DNA of 64,000 bases from Caryophanales bacterium (lineage in GTDB: Bacteria; Bacillota; Bacilli; CAJFEE01), in NCBI GenBank assembly GCA_029256085.1, contig JAQSYP010000001.1, positions 706,497 through 770,496 of the forward strand, in the 5' to 3' direction. Position numbers and translations under genes: made by a program. The notes below the pieces were generated by a model. The model was given only the letters and a program-made list of their open reading frames with translations. It was not told where the DNA came from and ran no database searches. Below are positions 43,173-53,153 of the stretch, one piece after another. Position 1 is the first letter of the stretch, and every line of letters starts with the position of its first letter.

Positions 43173-45761
43173 ATGGCGTATACTCCAATGATGCAACAGT
43201 ATTTAACTATAAAAGAGAATTACCAAGATGCTTTTGTATTTTTTAGGCTTGGTGATTTTTATGAGATGTTTTTTGACGATGCAATTAACGCATCTAGAAT
43301 ATTAGAGATTACTCTCACTTCCAGGGAAGCGGGTGGCGAATCAAGAGTTCCGATGTGTGGGATACCACATCATTCTGCTACTTCATATATACAAATCTTA
43401 ATTGAAAATGGTTTTAAGGTCGCAATATGTGAACAGGTTGAGGACGCTAGGTTTGCTAAAGGAGTAGTAAAAAGAGAAGTAGTACAAGTTATAACTCCAG
43501 GTACATTAATGGAGAATAAACAATTAACTGATAAGGAAAATCTTTTTATAGCAAGTTTAGCTGTAAAGGAAAATGGAACTTTTGGTTTAGCTTATAGTGA
43601 TCTCACAACTGGTGAATTTTACTGTACTGAAATAAAAGGAAATGAAAGTACATTATTATTAGAAATTGCAAATATATATCCAAAAGAAGTTATTATTGAC
43701 CCATCTTTTGACAAATCAATAATTGAAAAAATTACTCAACAACTTTCTATTGCAGTATCTACTGAAGAATCGACATTTTTGGATGCTGAATCTGCACTGT
43801 TGTTTCAAAATCTCCACGAGATACATTTAATTGAGGCGTCAGCAAGACTATATCAATACTTTCTTAAAACACAAATGAGATCTCTAACTCACTTAAGAAC
43901 GGTTGAACGAGTAAATTCTAATAGTTATCTGAATATGGATTTTCAGTCCAAAAAAAACTTAGAACTAACCGAGTTAGTAAGAACTAGTAAAAAAAAGGGA
44001 AGTCTTTTTTGGTTAATTGATAAGACGAATACTGCAATGGGTGGTAGAAGATTAAAGAAATGGATTGAAAGACCATTAATTGACACTTCGATGATTAGAC
44101 AACGACATAATAGCGTTGAAGAATTAATTAGCGAATATTTCACCATGGAACAAATAAGCGAACACCTTAAGAAAGTATATGACTTAGAAAGATTATGTGG
44201 AAAAGTATCGTTTGGCAATGCAAATGCTAAAGATCTAATACAATTAAGAAATTCTATAGAGGTATTTCCCTATATTTTAGAAGAACTTGAGAAAGTAAGT
44301 TCAGAAAATTTTCAAGGTATTATTGAAAAAATTGATAAGTGTGAAGATGTTTTTCAATTATTGGATAAGAGCATTAAGGAAAATCCACCATTATCAATAA
44401 AAGATGGTGATATTATAAAAGACGGATATGATTCACAGTTAGATGAATTTAGATTTATTAGCAGAAATGGAAAAAAGTGGATTGCCGATCTTGAACAGAA
44501 AGAAAAAGAAGCTACAGGAATTAAGTCTCTAAAAATAGGTTATAACAGAATTTTTGGTTACTTTATTGAAGTAACTAAAGCAAATATCCACTTAATTAAT
44601 GGGGATAGATATGAACGCAAACAGACATTAGCAAATGCTGAAAGGTATGTTACCCCAGAATTAAAAGAAAAAGAAAAGCTAATTTTAGAGGCAGAGGAAA
44701 AGATTGTAGGGCTAGAGTATGATCTGTTTTGCACAATAAGGACATCTGTAAAAGAAGTAATCGATAGAATACAAAAGACTGCGGAGGCAATAAGCGAACT
44801 GGATGTTTTAATATCATTTGCTAAAGTTTCAAGTGAATACAATTATGTTAAACCAGAGATTACCGATAGCCAAACAGTTAAAATCATTGATGGTAGGCAT
44901 CCTGTTGTTGAGGTGGTTCTTCAAAGCCAAAAGTATGTGCCAAACGATATATACTTAGACAGTGATAATAAACTTTTTCTTATAACCGGACCTAATATGG
45001 CTGGAAAAAGTACTTATATGAGACAAGTTGCATTGACAGCTATACTAAATCAGATAGGATGCTTTGTTCCTGCTAAATCGGCAGTCCTTCCGATATTCGA
45101 TCAGATTTTCACTAGAATCGGTGCAGCTGATGACTTAGTTTCTGGACAAAGTACTTTTATGGTTGAGATGGTTGAAGCAAATAATGCCTTACAAAATGCT
45201 ACGATGAATAGCTTAATAATATTTGATGAAATAGGTAGAGGAACTTCAACATATGATGGAATGTCTTTAGCTCAAGCAATGATTGAGTATATCCATGATA
45301 ATATTGGAGCATATACGTTGTTTTCAACTCACTATCATGAACTTACTAAACTTGAAGAGTCTTTAGCATTGTTGAAGAATGTGCATGTAAGTGCAATTGA
45401 AGAGGAAGGCAGACTTATTTTTCTTCATAAAATTAAGAATGGTGCAGCAGACAAGAGCTATGGAATTCACGTCGCTAAACTAGCTCAAATTCCAGATGGT
45501 GTTATTAATAGAGCTCAAGTATTGCTAGATGCACATGAAACAAATAGCTCAAATATTGCCAATTCATTGCCTGTTGCCCAGGATATTTTGCAGTTAAGTC
45601 TATTTGATGAGCCTATAAAGAATAAAAAAAATTCAAACGAAAATAAAATTATTGATGAGTTATTAGATTTAAAAATAATGGATATGACGCCACTTCAAAC
45701 AATGAACTATTTATATGAATTACAAAAAAAGGCAGAAAAGGTGTCTATAAAAACAAGGTGA
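43173..45761 (+). CDS. mutS: DNA mismatch repair protein MutS
   Basis: Recognises mismatches and recruits MutL. 862 residues. The N-terminal mismatch-reading motif is present (FFRLGDFYEMFFDDA), followed by connector, lever and clamp domains, and a C-terminal ATPase with Walker A GPNMAGKST at about 609 and Walker B FDEIGRGTSTYDG, then a helix-turn-helix dimer region. ATG 43173 lies six bases after GGGAGG; nine upstream in-frame codons lack a ribosome site. mutL follows directly, so the repair pair is one operon. Confidence 0.97.
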   Translation: MAYTPMMQQYLTIKENYQDAFVFFRLGDFYEMFFDDAINASRILEITLTSREAGGESRVPMCGIPHHSATSYIQILIENGFKVAICEQVEDARFAKGVVKREVVQVITPGTLMENKQLTDKENLFIASLAVKENGTFGLAYSDLTTGEFYCTEIKGNESTLLLEIANIYPKEVIIDPSFDKSIIEKITQQLSIAVSTEESTFLDAESALLFQNLHEIHLIEASARLYQYFLKTQMRSLTHLRTVERVNSNSYLNMDFQSKKNLELTELVRTSKKKGSLFWLIDKTNTAMGGRRLKKWIERPLIDTSMIRQRHNSVEELISEYFTMEQISEHLKKVYDLERLCGKVSFGNANAKDLIQLRNSIEVFPYILEELEKVSSENFQGIIEKIDKCEDVFQLLDKSIKENPPLSIKDGDIIKDGYDSQLDEFRFISRNGKKWIADLEQKEKEATGIKSLKIGYNRIFGYFIEVTKANIHLINGDRYERKQTLANAERYVTPELKEKEKLILEAEEKIVGLEYDLFCTIRTSVKEVIDRIQKTAEAISELDVLISFAKVSSEYNYVKPEITDSQTVKIIDGRHPVVEVVLQSQKYVPNDIYLDSDNKLFLITGPNMAGKSTYMRQVALTAILNQIGCFVPAKSAVLPIFDQIFTRIGAADDLVSGQSTFMVEMVEANNALQNATMNSLIIFDEIGRGTSTYDGMSLAQAMIEYIHDNIGAYTLFSTHYHELTKLEESLALLKNVHVSAIEEEGRLIFLHKIKNGAADKSYGIHVAKLAQIPDGVINRAQVLLDAHETNSSNIANSLPVAQDILQLSLFDEPIKNKKNSNENKIIDELLDLKIMDMTPLQTMNYLYELQKKAEKVSIKTR

Positions 45762-45766
45762 GAAGT

Positions 45767-47548
45767 TTGGGAAAAATAATTCAACTTTCGGATGATTTAG
45801 CAAACAAAATTGCTGCAGGAGAAGTAGTAGAAAGGCCAGCATCAGTAGTAAAAGAGTTAGTAGAAAATAGTATAGATGCCGGTAGTAAAAATATCGAAAT
45901 TTATCTAGAGGATGCCGGTTTAAGACTTATAAGAGTAGTAGATGATGGGGAAGGAATGTCCAAAGAAGATGCAATTTTGAGTATAGAAAGGCACGCAACG
46001 AGTAAAATTGCATCAGTGCATGATTTATTTAGAATTAATAGTTTAGGTTTTAGAGGCGAGGCTCTACCAAGTATAGCTTCAATAAGTGAATTTAAATTAA
46101 CGACTTGTGATGGAAACGATCACGGTTTTACTTTAGATATTGTTGGTGGAATTATAAAAAATAAATCTACCTCTCCTTCCAGGAAAGGTACAGAAATTAA
46201 AGTAAGTAATTTATTTTTTAATACTCCGGCTCGACTAAAATATGTTAAAACAATTCAAACTGAACTTGGAACAATAATTGATTATTTAAATAAAACGGCA
46301 TTAACCAATCCTAATATTTCTTTTAAGGTATATCACAACGATAAAAAAATATTTTTTACATTAGGTAATAATTCAGTTGAACAAGTGTTAGTTTCGTTAT
46401 ACGGTTTAGAAACAGCAAAAAATGCTATAAAAATATATAATTCAAATCATGATTTTTCAATTAATGGGTTTATAGTAAAACCTGAGATATCTAGAGCAAG
46501 TAGAAATTATATAACTATTTCAGTTAATAAAAGGATAATAAAGAATATTTCAATACAAAGAGCAATTATTGATGGTTATGATACCTTACTTACGACTGGA
46601 AGATATCCAATTGCCTTTTTGAATATTGATGTGGATCCTTATTTAGTTGATGTAAATGTTCATCCTACTAAAATGGAAGTTAGGTTAAGTAAAGAAGAAA
46701 GTTTAATTGAACTTATCAAGGCAAGCATTAAAGAACATCTGTTATCGACTAATTTAATCCCTGAAATTAATAATAGACCAAAAGTTGAATCAGTAAAAAT
46801 CCAAGAAAAGTTTGATTTTACAACAAGTACCATTCCAGAAAACAATAATAATAAAACAGGTTTAAATATTAATGAAAATGAAGAAAACACCGATACGCTA
46901 GACAATGAAGTATTAGAGATTAGAGAAAATATTGATGAACTTAAAACAATAAATGTCCATAGAAAATTGTTACCTGAACTATATATAGTTGGGCAAGTTC
47001 ACGGAACATATATTGTAGCTCAAAATGATGAAGGTATGTTTTTAATAGACCAACATGCTGCTCAAGAGCGAGTGTTGTATGAAAGTTTCTTAAGTAAAAT
47101 TAATGAAAATCAGTTTGACCTTCAACAACTATTAATTCCATATACATTTGATGTCAATCAATCAGAGAAAATTATCATAGATCAATATTACAACTTATTA
47201 GAGCAAATTGGTATTATCTTAGAACCATTTGGAGAAAAATCATATATTATACGTTCCCACCCAACATGGTTTCCAAATGGAACAGAACAAAAAGTTATTG
47301 AAGATATAATTTATCAATTAATAATTAATAAAACTGTAAATTTAAAAACAATTACAAAAGAAGCCATTATTATGATGAGTTGTAAAGCAGCCATAAAGGC
47401 TAACAGATTTTTAAATACTGATGAATTAAATTCTTTAATAAAAAGTTTGAGAGAAACACAAAGTCCATTTACATGTCCTCACGGTCGACCAATTATTATC
47501 AAATTTACTATAAACGAAATTGAAAAAATGTTTAAAAGAATAACATAA
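45767..47548 (+). CDS. mutL: DNA mismatch repair endonuclease MutL
   Basis: 593 residues. N-terminal GHKL ATPase: AAGEVVERPASVVKELVENS, DDGEGMSK and LGFRGEALPSIASI. A variable acidic linker (about 345-395) leads to the C-terminal dimer domain with the endonuclease motif DQHAAQERVLYE near residue 428 and CPHGRPIII at the end; both are expected where MutH is absent. I prefer TTG 45767, six bases after AAGGTGA, giving MGKIIQLSDDL as in B. subtilis MutL; the GTG at 45758 lies in the site itself. Confidence 0.96.
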   Translation: MGKIIQLSDDLANKIAAGEVVERPASVVKELVENSIDAGSKNIEIYLEDAGLRLIRVVDDGEGMSKEDAILSIERHATSKIASVHDLFRINSLGFRGEALPSIASISEFKLTTCDGNDHGFTLDIVGGIIKNKSTSPSRKGTEIKVSNLFFNTPARLKYVKTIQTELGTIIDYLNKTALTNPNISFKVYHNDKKIFFTLGNNSVEQVLVSLYGLETAKNAIKIYNSNHDFSINGFIVKPEISRASRNYITISVNKRIIKNISIQRAIIDGYDTLLTTGRYPIAFLNIDVDPYLVDVNVHPTKMEVRLSKEESLIELIKASIKEHLLSTNLIPEINNRPKVESVKIQEKFDFTTSTIPENNNNKTGLNINENEENTDTLDNEVLEIRENIDELKTINVHRKLLPELYIVGQVHGTYIVAQNDEGMFLIDQHAAQERVLYESFLSKINENQFDLQQLLIPYTFDVNQSEKIIIDQYYNLLEQIGIILEPFGEKSYIIRSHPTWFPNGTEQKVIEDIIYQLIINKTVNLKTITKEAIIMMSCKAAIKANRFLNTDELNSLIKSLRETQSPFTCPHGRPIIIKFTINEIEKMFKRIT

Positions 47549-47644
47549 AAAAATATTTTTAAATTTGACTTTAAATTAATACTAGTCTATTTTAGATTTA
47601 ACAAGATTTGGAAATAATTTAAAGTAAGGTTGGTAAATTTTGTC

Positions 47645-48613
47645 TTGAATAATCTAATAACTCTTATTGGTCCAACAGCTGTTGGAAAAACAAGCCTTAG
47701 TATAGAAATTGCTCAGAAATTCAATTGTGAGATAATTAGTGGGGATTCAATGCAAATTTATAAAAATTTAGACATTGGAACTGCGAAAGTAAGTAAAGAA
47801 GAAGCAAAGGGTATTCCTCACCATCTAATTGATATTAGGGACCCATCTGATAACTATTCAGTAGCAGAATTCAAGAATGCTGTTCAGAAGAGTATTTCTA
47901 CCATAACTTATTCAAAAAAGTTACCACTTTTAGTTGGTGGAACGGGTTTATATATTCAATCTGTTCTTTATGGTTATAATTTTACTCAAGATCATGGTTC
48001 TACAGAGCTTCGAGAAAAATTGGCTGCCTTTGCTGAGAAATATGGTAACTACTCACTCCATGAAAAACTAAATGCAGTGGATGCTTCAGCAGCACAAAAT
48101 ATTCATCCTAATAATGTTCAGCGGGTGATAAGAGCAATTGAAAGAGCTACTTTATCTAATATCGGATATAATGAATCATCAAACAGTAGATCTGAAGACA
48201 TGCTATATAACTGTTCATTAATTGGACTGACCATGGATAGGGAAATTCTATATTCTAGAATTAATCAACGTGTTGATATTATGGTAGAAAAAGGTTTATT
48301 TGAAGAAGCAAGATACCTTTTCGAAAATTACCCAGACTCACAAGCTGCAAAGGCAATAGGATATAAGGAATTTTTCCCGTATTTTAATAACGATATTGAT
48401 AGAACAACTGCAATCGAATTAGTTAAAAAGAACTCTAGAAATTATGCTAAAAGACAAATGACTTGGTTTAGAAATAAAATGCCAGTTGAGTGGTTTGATG
48501 TTTCTCAGGGTCTATCTAATGAAATAAAAGAACAAATTTTTAATTTTATAGAAGGAAAGATGAGTATTAAATCGAATTTAAACAATAGGGATATCGAGGA
48601 GGATAAACTATGA
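47645..48613 (+). CDS. miaA: tRNA dimethylallyltransferase MiaA
   Basis: Adds the dimethylallyl group to A37 of tRNAs reading U-initial codons; MiaB, encoded 6 kb upstream, then methylthiolates it. About 322 residues. P-loop GPTAVGKT at residues 9-16, [33 protein letters not shown] and FPYFNN-type IPP-transferase ending. The start is uncertain: TTG 47645 gives the expected N-terminus, TTG 47630 has no usable ribosome site. The stop overlaps the hfq start (ATGA). Confidence 0.95.
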   Translation: MNNLITLIGPTAVGKTSLSIEIAQKFNCEIISGDSMQIYKNLDIGTAKVSKEEAKGIPHHLIDIRDPSDNYSVAEFKNAVQKSISTITYSKKLPLLVGGTGLYIQSVLYGYNFTQDHGSTELREKLAAFAEKYGNYSLHEKLNAVDASAAQNIHPNNVQRVIRAIERATLSNIGYNESSNSRSEDMLYNCSLIGLTMDREILYSRINQRVDIMVEKGLFEEARYLFENYPDSQAAKAIGYKEFFPYFNNDIDRTTAIELVKKNSRNYAKRQMTWFRNKMPVEWFDVSQGLSNEIKEQIFNFIEGKMSIKSNLNNRDIEEDKL

Positions 48614-48828
48614 AACAAATTAATATTCAAGATCAATTTTTAAACATTGCGAGAAAGGACAACATTTTCGTTACGATTTTCTTAGTGAATGGATTTCAAT
48701 TAAGAGGTCTTGTAAAAAGCTTTGATAATTTTACGATTTTACTTGAGAGTGAAGGAAAGCAACATTTAGTTTATAAACATGCTATTTCAACTTTTGTTCC
48801 ACAGAAGTCAATTGCATTAGAAAATTAA
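48610..48828 (+). CDS. hfq: RNA-binding protein Hfq
   Basis: 72-residue Sm-like protein, hexameric RNA chaperone. Conserved [34 protein letters not shown] (Sm1) and YKHAISTF (Sm2, with the usual YKHAIS). GAGGATA precedes the ATG, which overlaps the miaA stop, the order seen in most bacteria. A terminator follows. In Bacillus, Hfq has only modest effects on small-RNA regulation. Confidence 0.97.
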   Translation: MKQINIQDQFLNIARKDNIFVTIFLVNGFQLRGLVKSFDNFTILLESEGKQHLVYKHAISTFVPQKSIALEN

Positions 48829-48833
48829 TATCT

Positions 48834-48868
48834 AAAAACATCCATTTTTTGGGTGTTTTTATTTTTTT
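48834..48868 (+). terminator. Terminator after hfq
   Basis: AAAACATCC pairs with GGGTGTTTT (one G-U) around TTTTTT, followed by ATTTTTTT. Confidence 0.75.
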
Positions 48869-48898
48869 CCCTCATATATATTAACATAGATAGGAAAT

Positions 48899-48926
48899 TA
48901 ATATTTCTTGGGAAAGCGCATAATGT
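48899..48926 (+). promoter_or_regulatory. Candidate sigma-E promoter of spoVK
   Basis: TAATATT (48899-48905), a 13-base gap and CATAATGT (48919-48926) resemble the sigma-E pattern kmATATT-N13/14-CATAcAnT. spoVK is a mother-cell gene in B. subtilis. The spacing is at the short end and AT-rich matches are common. Confidence 0.4.
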
Positions 48927-49001
48927 GACAAGCAATAAGTTGCATCGACTATTAATGTTAAAATAACAAAATATTCGACTTCTTTCGAAAGGGGGATGGT
49001 C

Positions 49002-49940
49002 GTGCAAAACGAAATCAAAGTTAATCAAAACGGAACAATTAATGTGGTATTAACCAAATCCAAAGTTCGAAAAAATGAAAAAGAAGAAAATTCTAATAAA
49101 ATAGTTGCAAATAAAGTTGAAGAACACTCAGCACTAGTAAAATTAGAAGACGAATTAAAATCACTAATTGGGCTTGAAGAAATTAAAAAAATACTTAAAG
49201 AAATATATGCGTGGATATATATTAATAGGAAAAGATCAGAGCATGGATTAAAAGATCAAAATCAAGTGTTGCATATGATGTTTAGAGGCAATCCAGGCAC
49301 AGGAAAGACTACAATTGCTCGAATAATTGCTAAAGTTTTTCAAGAGATGAAAGTATTATCTAAAGGACACTTAGTGGAAGTCGAAAGAGCTGATCTTGTA
49401 GGTGAATATATAGGTCACACAGCGATTAAAACAAGGGATTTAGTAAAAAAGGCTATTGGTGGAGTCTTATTTATTGACGAAGCTTATTCTCTAGGTAGAG
49501 GCGGAGAAAAGGATTTTGGTAAAGAGGCAATAGATACTTTAGTTTCACATATGGAGAATAAACAACATGATTTTATACTCATATTAGCAGGATATGATTC
49601 TGAAATGAATCGATTTTTAAGACTTAATACTGGCCTTGAGTCAAGGTTTCCTTTTATCATAGATTTTCCAGATTATGATGTTGGAGAGTTGTTATTAATT
49701 GCTAAGAAAATGTATGACGAACGTCAATATGTTTTATCTAATGATGCTTATGAGAAATTTAAGCAGCACCTTCAAACATTACTTGAAAATGATGACATCA
49801 AGCTTAAAAGTAATGGAAGGTATATAAGAAATATTGTTGAGCGTTCTATAAGACAGCAGGCAAATCGATTATTATATACTGATACCCATACTAAAACTGA
49901 TTTAATGCAAATACTAAGCAGCGATATAAACTTCAATTAA
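49002..49940 (+). CDS. spoVK: Stage V sporulation protein K, AAA+ ATPase
   Basis: 312 residues, CbbX-type AAA+ protein. Walker A GNPGTGKT at 96-103, Walker B GVLFIDEAYSLGRGGEKDFG, an arginine-finger region SRFPFIIDFPDYD, and a helical lid. Required for spore maturation in B. subtilis; molecular role unknown. The GTG at 49002 fits the AAAGGGGGA site better than the ATG at 48996, which lies inside it. It directly precedes hflX. The nrd genes found between hfq and spoVK in B. subtilis are absent here. Confidence 0.93.
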   Translation: MQNEIKVNQNGTINVVLTKSKVRKNEKEENSNKIVANKVEEHSALVKLEDELKSLIGLEEIKKILKEIYAWIYINRKRSEHGLKDQNQVLHMMFRGNPGTGKTTIARIIAKVFQEMKVLSKGHLVEVERADLVGEYIGHTAIKTRDLVKKAIGGVLFIDEAYSLGRGGEKDFGKEAIDTLVSHMENKQHDFILILAGYDSEMNRFLRLNTGLESRFPFIIDFPDYDVGELLLIAKKMYDERQYVLSNDAYEKFKQHLQTLLENDDIKLKSNGRYIRNIVERSIRQQANRLLYTDTHTKTDLMQILSSDINFN

Positions 49941-49967
49941 AATGAGGATGAAATTCCTCATTTTTTT
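49939..49967 (+). terminator. Terminator after spoVK
   Basis: AATGAGGA pairs with TCCTCATT around TGAAAT, followed by TTTTT. Confidence 0.82.
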
Positions 49968-50009
49968 AATACAGTGAAATCTGAGTTGATTAGCTAATTG
50001 TGCTAAATA

Positions 50010-50018
50010 TGGTATAAT
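50010..50018 (+). promoter_or_regulatory. Extended -10 promoter element of hflX
   Basis: TGGTATAAT, a perfect -10 with TG extension, 64 bases ahead of the hflX start; a poor -35 (TTAGCT) lies 17 bases upstream. Confidence 0.55.
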
Positions 50019-50081
50019 TTACCCGTAAAAGAGGAAATTGTACTTATATAATTAAGTAATAAATAGAAGGGTTTGTCTATT

Positions 50082-51317
50082 ATGAATGAAAAAAATGAAA
50101 AAGTAATTTTAGTTGGCTGCCAAACAACAGAAAAAGATGATCACTTTAAATTAAGTATGGAAGAACTAGCATCATTAACACGTACGGCAAACGGTGAAGT
50201 TGTTAGCCAATTAGTTCAAAAGAGACCTCGAATCCATAATGCTACATACATAGGTAAGGGTAAATTAGAGGAATTAAGAAATCTAATAGACCAAGTGGGA
50301 GCCGATATTGTCATATTTAATAATGAATTAACCCCCTCTCAATTAAGAAATATCTCAAACCATTTAAGTGTAAGGGTTTTGGATCGTACGCAATTAATTC
50401 TAGATATCTTTGCATTAAGAGCAAAAACAAAAGAAGGTAAACTTCAAGTTGAATTAGCTCAATTAAAATACTTATTACCAAGACTTATAGGTGAGGGAAC
50501 TGAACTTTCAAGACAAGCAGGTGGAATTGGTACTAGAGGACCAGGGGAAACTAAGCTTGAATCAGATAGAAGACATATAAGAAGTAGAATTAGAGATGTG
50601 GAATCTCAAATAAGTCATGTAAAGACACATCGTGAGAGATCAAGATCTAAAAGAAAACAAAATGAATGGATTCAAATAGCAATTGTTGGTTATACAAATG
50701 CAGGAAAATCAACTTTGTTTAATAGACTAACTACATCTGATACTTTCGAGGAAAATTTACTTTTTGCTACCCTAGATACAACAACGAGAAAGCTAAAAAC
50801 AAATAGCGGATATGAGTTTTTAGTTTCGGATACAGTTGGATTCATTCAAGATCTTCCGACAACACTTGTAGCTGCTTTTAGATCAACTCTAGAAGAGGTT
50901 TTAGAATCTGACTTTATAATTCATGTTGTTGATTGCTCCAATGAAGACTACGAGACACATGAAAAAACTGTAAATAAGTTGTTATTAGATTTAGGTGTTA
51001 AAGAGATTCCGATAATTAAAATCTATAACAAGATTGATATGATGCATCCAAATTTTATTCCAATAAATGATGGGAAATTTATAAAAATAAGTGCACTTAA
51101 TCCAAATGATATAGATGGAGTAAAAAATGAATTAATAAACTTTATTAAGGATTTTTCGGATAGTTTCAATATTTCAATATCAGCCGACAACGGATCGAAA
51201 ATTGCAAAAATTAGAAAGCAGGCAATTGTTGAAAGTATAATTTTCAATGAGGAAAAACAGAACTATTCTATAAGTGGATTTGTACCAAATTGGCTTACTC
51301 ATATAATAAAAGATTAG
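50082..51317 (+). CDS. hflX: GTPase HflX (YnbA)
   Basis: 411 residues. N-terminal HflX domain with YIGKGKLEEL and GPGETKLESDRRHIR, a basic helical linker, and a GTPase domain: G1 GYTNAGKS at 203-210, switch FATLDTTTRKL, G3 DTVGFIQDLP, G4 NKID. HflX binds 50S ribosomes and can split stalled or heat-damaged ribosomes. ATG 50082 is ten bases after AGAAGGG; the in-frame TTG at 50073 is too close to that site. ynbB follows 23 bases later, a conserved pair. Confidence 0.95.
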   Translation: MNEKNEKVILVGCQTTEKDDHFKLSMEELASLTRTANGEVVSQLVQKRPRIHNATYIGKGKLEELRNLIDQVGADIVIFNNELTPSQLRNISNHLSVRVLDRTQLILDIFALRAKTKEGKLQVELAQLKYLLPRLIGEGTELSRQAGGIGTRGPGETKLESDRRHIRSRIRDVESQISHVKTHRERSRSKRKQNEWIQIAIVGYTNAGKSTLFNRLTTSDTFEENLLFATLDTTTRKLKTNSGYEFLVSDTVGFIQDLPTTLVAAFRSTLEEVLESDFIIHVVDCSNEDYETHEKTVNKLLLDLGVKEIPIIKIYNKIDMMHPNFIPINDGKFIKISALNPNDIDGVKNELINFIKDFSDSFNISISADNGSKIAKIRKQAIVESIIFNEEKQNYSISGFVPNWLTHIIKD

Positions 51318-51340
51318 AGACATCGAAAGGGAGAACAAGA

Positions 51341-52609
51341 ATGTTTTCAATGCTAAAAAATAGTTTAGTTGTTAAGAAGTTAGCAACAGAAACTGAGGAG
51401 TTAATAGCACCGTTTTTAAAGAGAATAGATAAAAATATTGATTATAATCAGGCAAAAGTTTTAGCTGCATTTAGAGAATACAAGGTGAGTGATAATCACT
51501 TTGTTCCTTCAACCGGATATGGATATAATGATGATGGACGAGATACATTAGAAAAAGTCTATGCAAAATGTTTTGGAGCCGAAGCTGGGTTAGTCAGACC
51601 ACAAATAATTTCAGGAACTCATGCAATTGGAACAACATTATTTGGTATTCTTAGACCTGGGGACGAGTTACTATATATTACTGGAAAACCATATGATACG
51701 CTTATGGAAATAGTCGGCGAGAGCGGCAAAGGAATTGGTTCTTTAAAGGAATATAATATTACATATAATTGTGTTGATTTAACACATGCTGGCGAGATAA
51801 ATTATGATGAAATAAAAAAACAAATAAAAGAAAATACAAAAATTATTGGTATTCAACGGTCTAAAGGCTATGCTAATAGACCGTCTTTCACAATAAAAGA
51901 AATAAAAGAGATGGTTGATTTCGTTAAATCTATAAATAATAATATAATTGTTTTTGTTGACAATTGTTATGGAGAATTTGTTGAAGAGCTTGAACCAACT
52001 GATGTTGGAGCTGATATAATGGCAGGCTCACTAATAAAAAATCCAGGTGGAGGTATTGCAAAAACGGGAGGATATATTGTTGGGAAAAAGAATCTAGTTG
52101 AAATGTGTTCTTATAGACTCACAACTCCTGGAATTGGAGCCGAGGCAGGCGCATCATTATATTCCTTATTAGAAATGTATCAAGGTTTCTTTCTTGCTCC
52201 TCATGTGGTAGGACAAGCGTTAAAAGGAGCTATTTTTACTTCGGCAATTCTTGAAAAAATTGGTATGAAAACATCACCATCATATAATACGTACCGTACT
52301 GATCTAATTCAGTCTGTCCAGTTTGATAATCCTGAGATGATGATTACATTTTGTCAGGCAATCCAATATGCATCTCCAGTTAACTCACAGTTTAAACCAA
52401 TTCCTGGTTATATGCCTGGGTACGAGGATGATGTAATTATGGCAGCAGGAACTTTTATTCAAGGAGCAAGTATTGAACTAACAGCTGATGGACCTCTAAG
52501 ACCCCCGTATATAGCTTTTGTTCAGGGGGGACTAACATATTCACACGTAAAAATCGCAATTTGTTTATCTATAGATAAATTATTGACTGAAAAGTTACTT
52601 AATTTTTAA
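51341..52609 (+). CDS. ynbB: PLP-dependent methionine-gamma-lyase-like protein YnbB
   Basis: 422 residues of the aluminium-resistance/Met-gamma-lyase-like PLP family. Seen: STGYGYNDDGRDTLEKVYA, QIISGTHAIGTTLFG, VFVDNCYGEFVEELEP, and the likely PLP lysine in GSLIKNPGGGIAKTGGY near residue 233. The family is conserved in Bacillales next to hflX and glnRA, but its substrate is not established. ATG 51341 follows AAAGGGAG; earlier in-frame codons overlap hflX. The gap to glnR holds the GlnR operators. Confidence 0.9.
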   Translation: MFSMLKNSLVVKKLATETEELIAPFLKRIDKNIDYNQAKVLAAFREYKVSDNHFVPSTGYGYNDDGRDTLEKVYAKCFGAEAGLVRPQIISGTHAIGTTLFGILRPGDELLYITGKPYDTLMEIVGESGKGIGSLKEYNITYNCVDLTHAGEINYDEIKKQIKENTKIIGIQRSKGYANRPSFTIKEIKEMVDFVKSINNNIIVFVDNCYGEFVEELEPTDVGADIMAGSLIKNPGGGIAKTGGYIVGKKNLVEMCSYRLTTPGIGAEAGASLYSLLEMYQGFFLAPHVVGQALKGAIFTSAILEKIGMKTSPSYNTYRTDLIQSVQFDNPEMMITFCQAIQYASPVNSQFKPIPGYMPGYEDDVIMAAGTFIQGASIELTADGPLRPPYIAFVQGGLTYSHVKIAICLSIDKLLTEKLLNF

Positions 52610-52625
52610 TAATAAAAATTTTTTA

Positions 52626-52675
52626 TGTAATAAAAGCTAACATGTATTGACAGAATTAGTAACACAGAATAAAAT
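52626..52675 (+). promoter_or_regulatory. glnRA promoter with two GlnR operators
   Basis: TTGACA (52647-52652), 17 bases and TAAAAT (52670-52675) form the promoter. Operator 1 at 52626-52642, TGTAATAAAAGCTAACA, matches TGTnA-N7-TnACA exactly. Operator 2 at 52648-52664, TGACAGAATTAGTAACA, has one mismatch and covers the -35. Centres are 22 bp apart, two helical turns, so bound dimers would lie on the same face. Confidence 0.82.
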
Positions 52676-52701
52676 AAAAATATAGTAGCGAGGTGAATAA
52701 A

Positions 52702-53115
52702 ATGAATGATCAAGTACGTCGTTCTTCACCATTATTTCCTATAAGTATCGTTATGAATCTTACGCAGCTTACAGCTAGACAGATACGTTACTATGAGGAA
52801 CATAGCTTAATTACACCAGCGAGAACCGATGGGAATAGAAGAATGTTCTCATTTAATGATATTGACTGTTTACTGGAAATTAAAGAATTAATTGACCAAG
52901 GCGTTAATATGGCCGGAATAAAGCAAGTATTTGGTTTAAAAAACCAGAGTGATGAAATAATCTTAAAAGACAACAAACCTATTGAAATTTCGAATAAGAA
53001 AGATTTATCTGAGGAAGAATTAAGAAAGCTACTAAAGCAAGAAGTTATACAAAAAAGGCAACATAACCAGGTGAATTTACGCCAAGGTGATATGTGGAGA
53101 TTTTTTAAAAATTAA
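52702..53115 (+). CDS. glnR: Glutamine synthetase repressor GlnR
   Basis: MerR-family repressor, 137 residues. DNA-binding helix-turn-helix with wing: [21 protein letters not shown], then [19 protein letters not shown]. The C-terminal tail ([12 protein letters not shown]) is the region through which feedback-inhibited glutamine synthetase activates GlnR in Bacillus. Represses glnRA under nitrogen excess. ATG 52702 follows GCGAGGTGA; the GTG at 52693 lies within that site. glnA follows 38 bases later in one operon. Confidence 0.96.
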   Translation: MNDQVRRSSPLFPISIVMNLTQLTARQIRYYEEHSLITPARTDGNRRMFSFNDIDCLLEIKELIDQGVNMAGIKQVFGLKNQSDEIILKDNKPIEISNKKDLSEEELRKLLKQEVIQKRQHNQVNLRQGDMWRFFKN

Positions 53116-53153
53116 TAATATAGACTTCAAACAAAATTAGGAGGAATTTGGCA

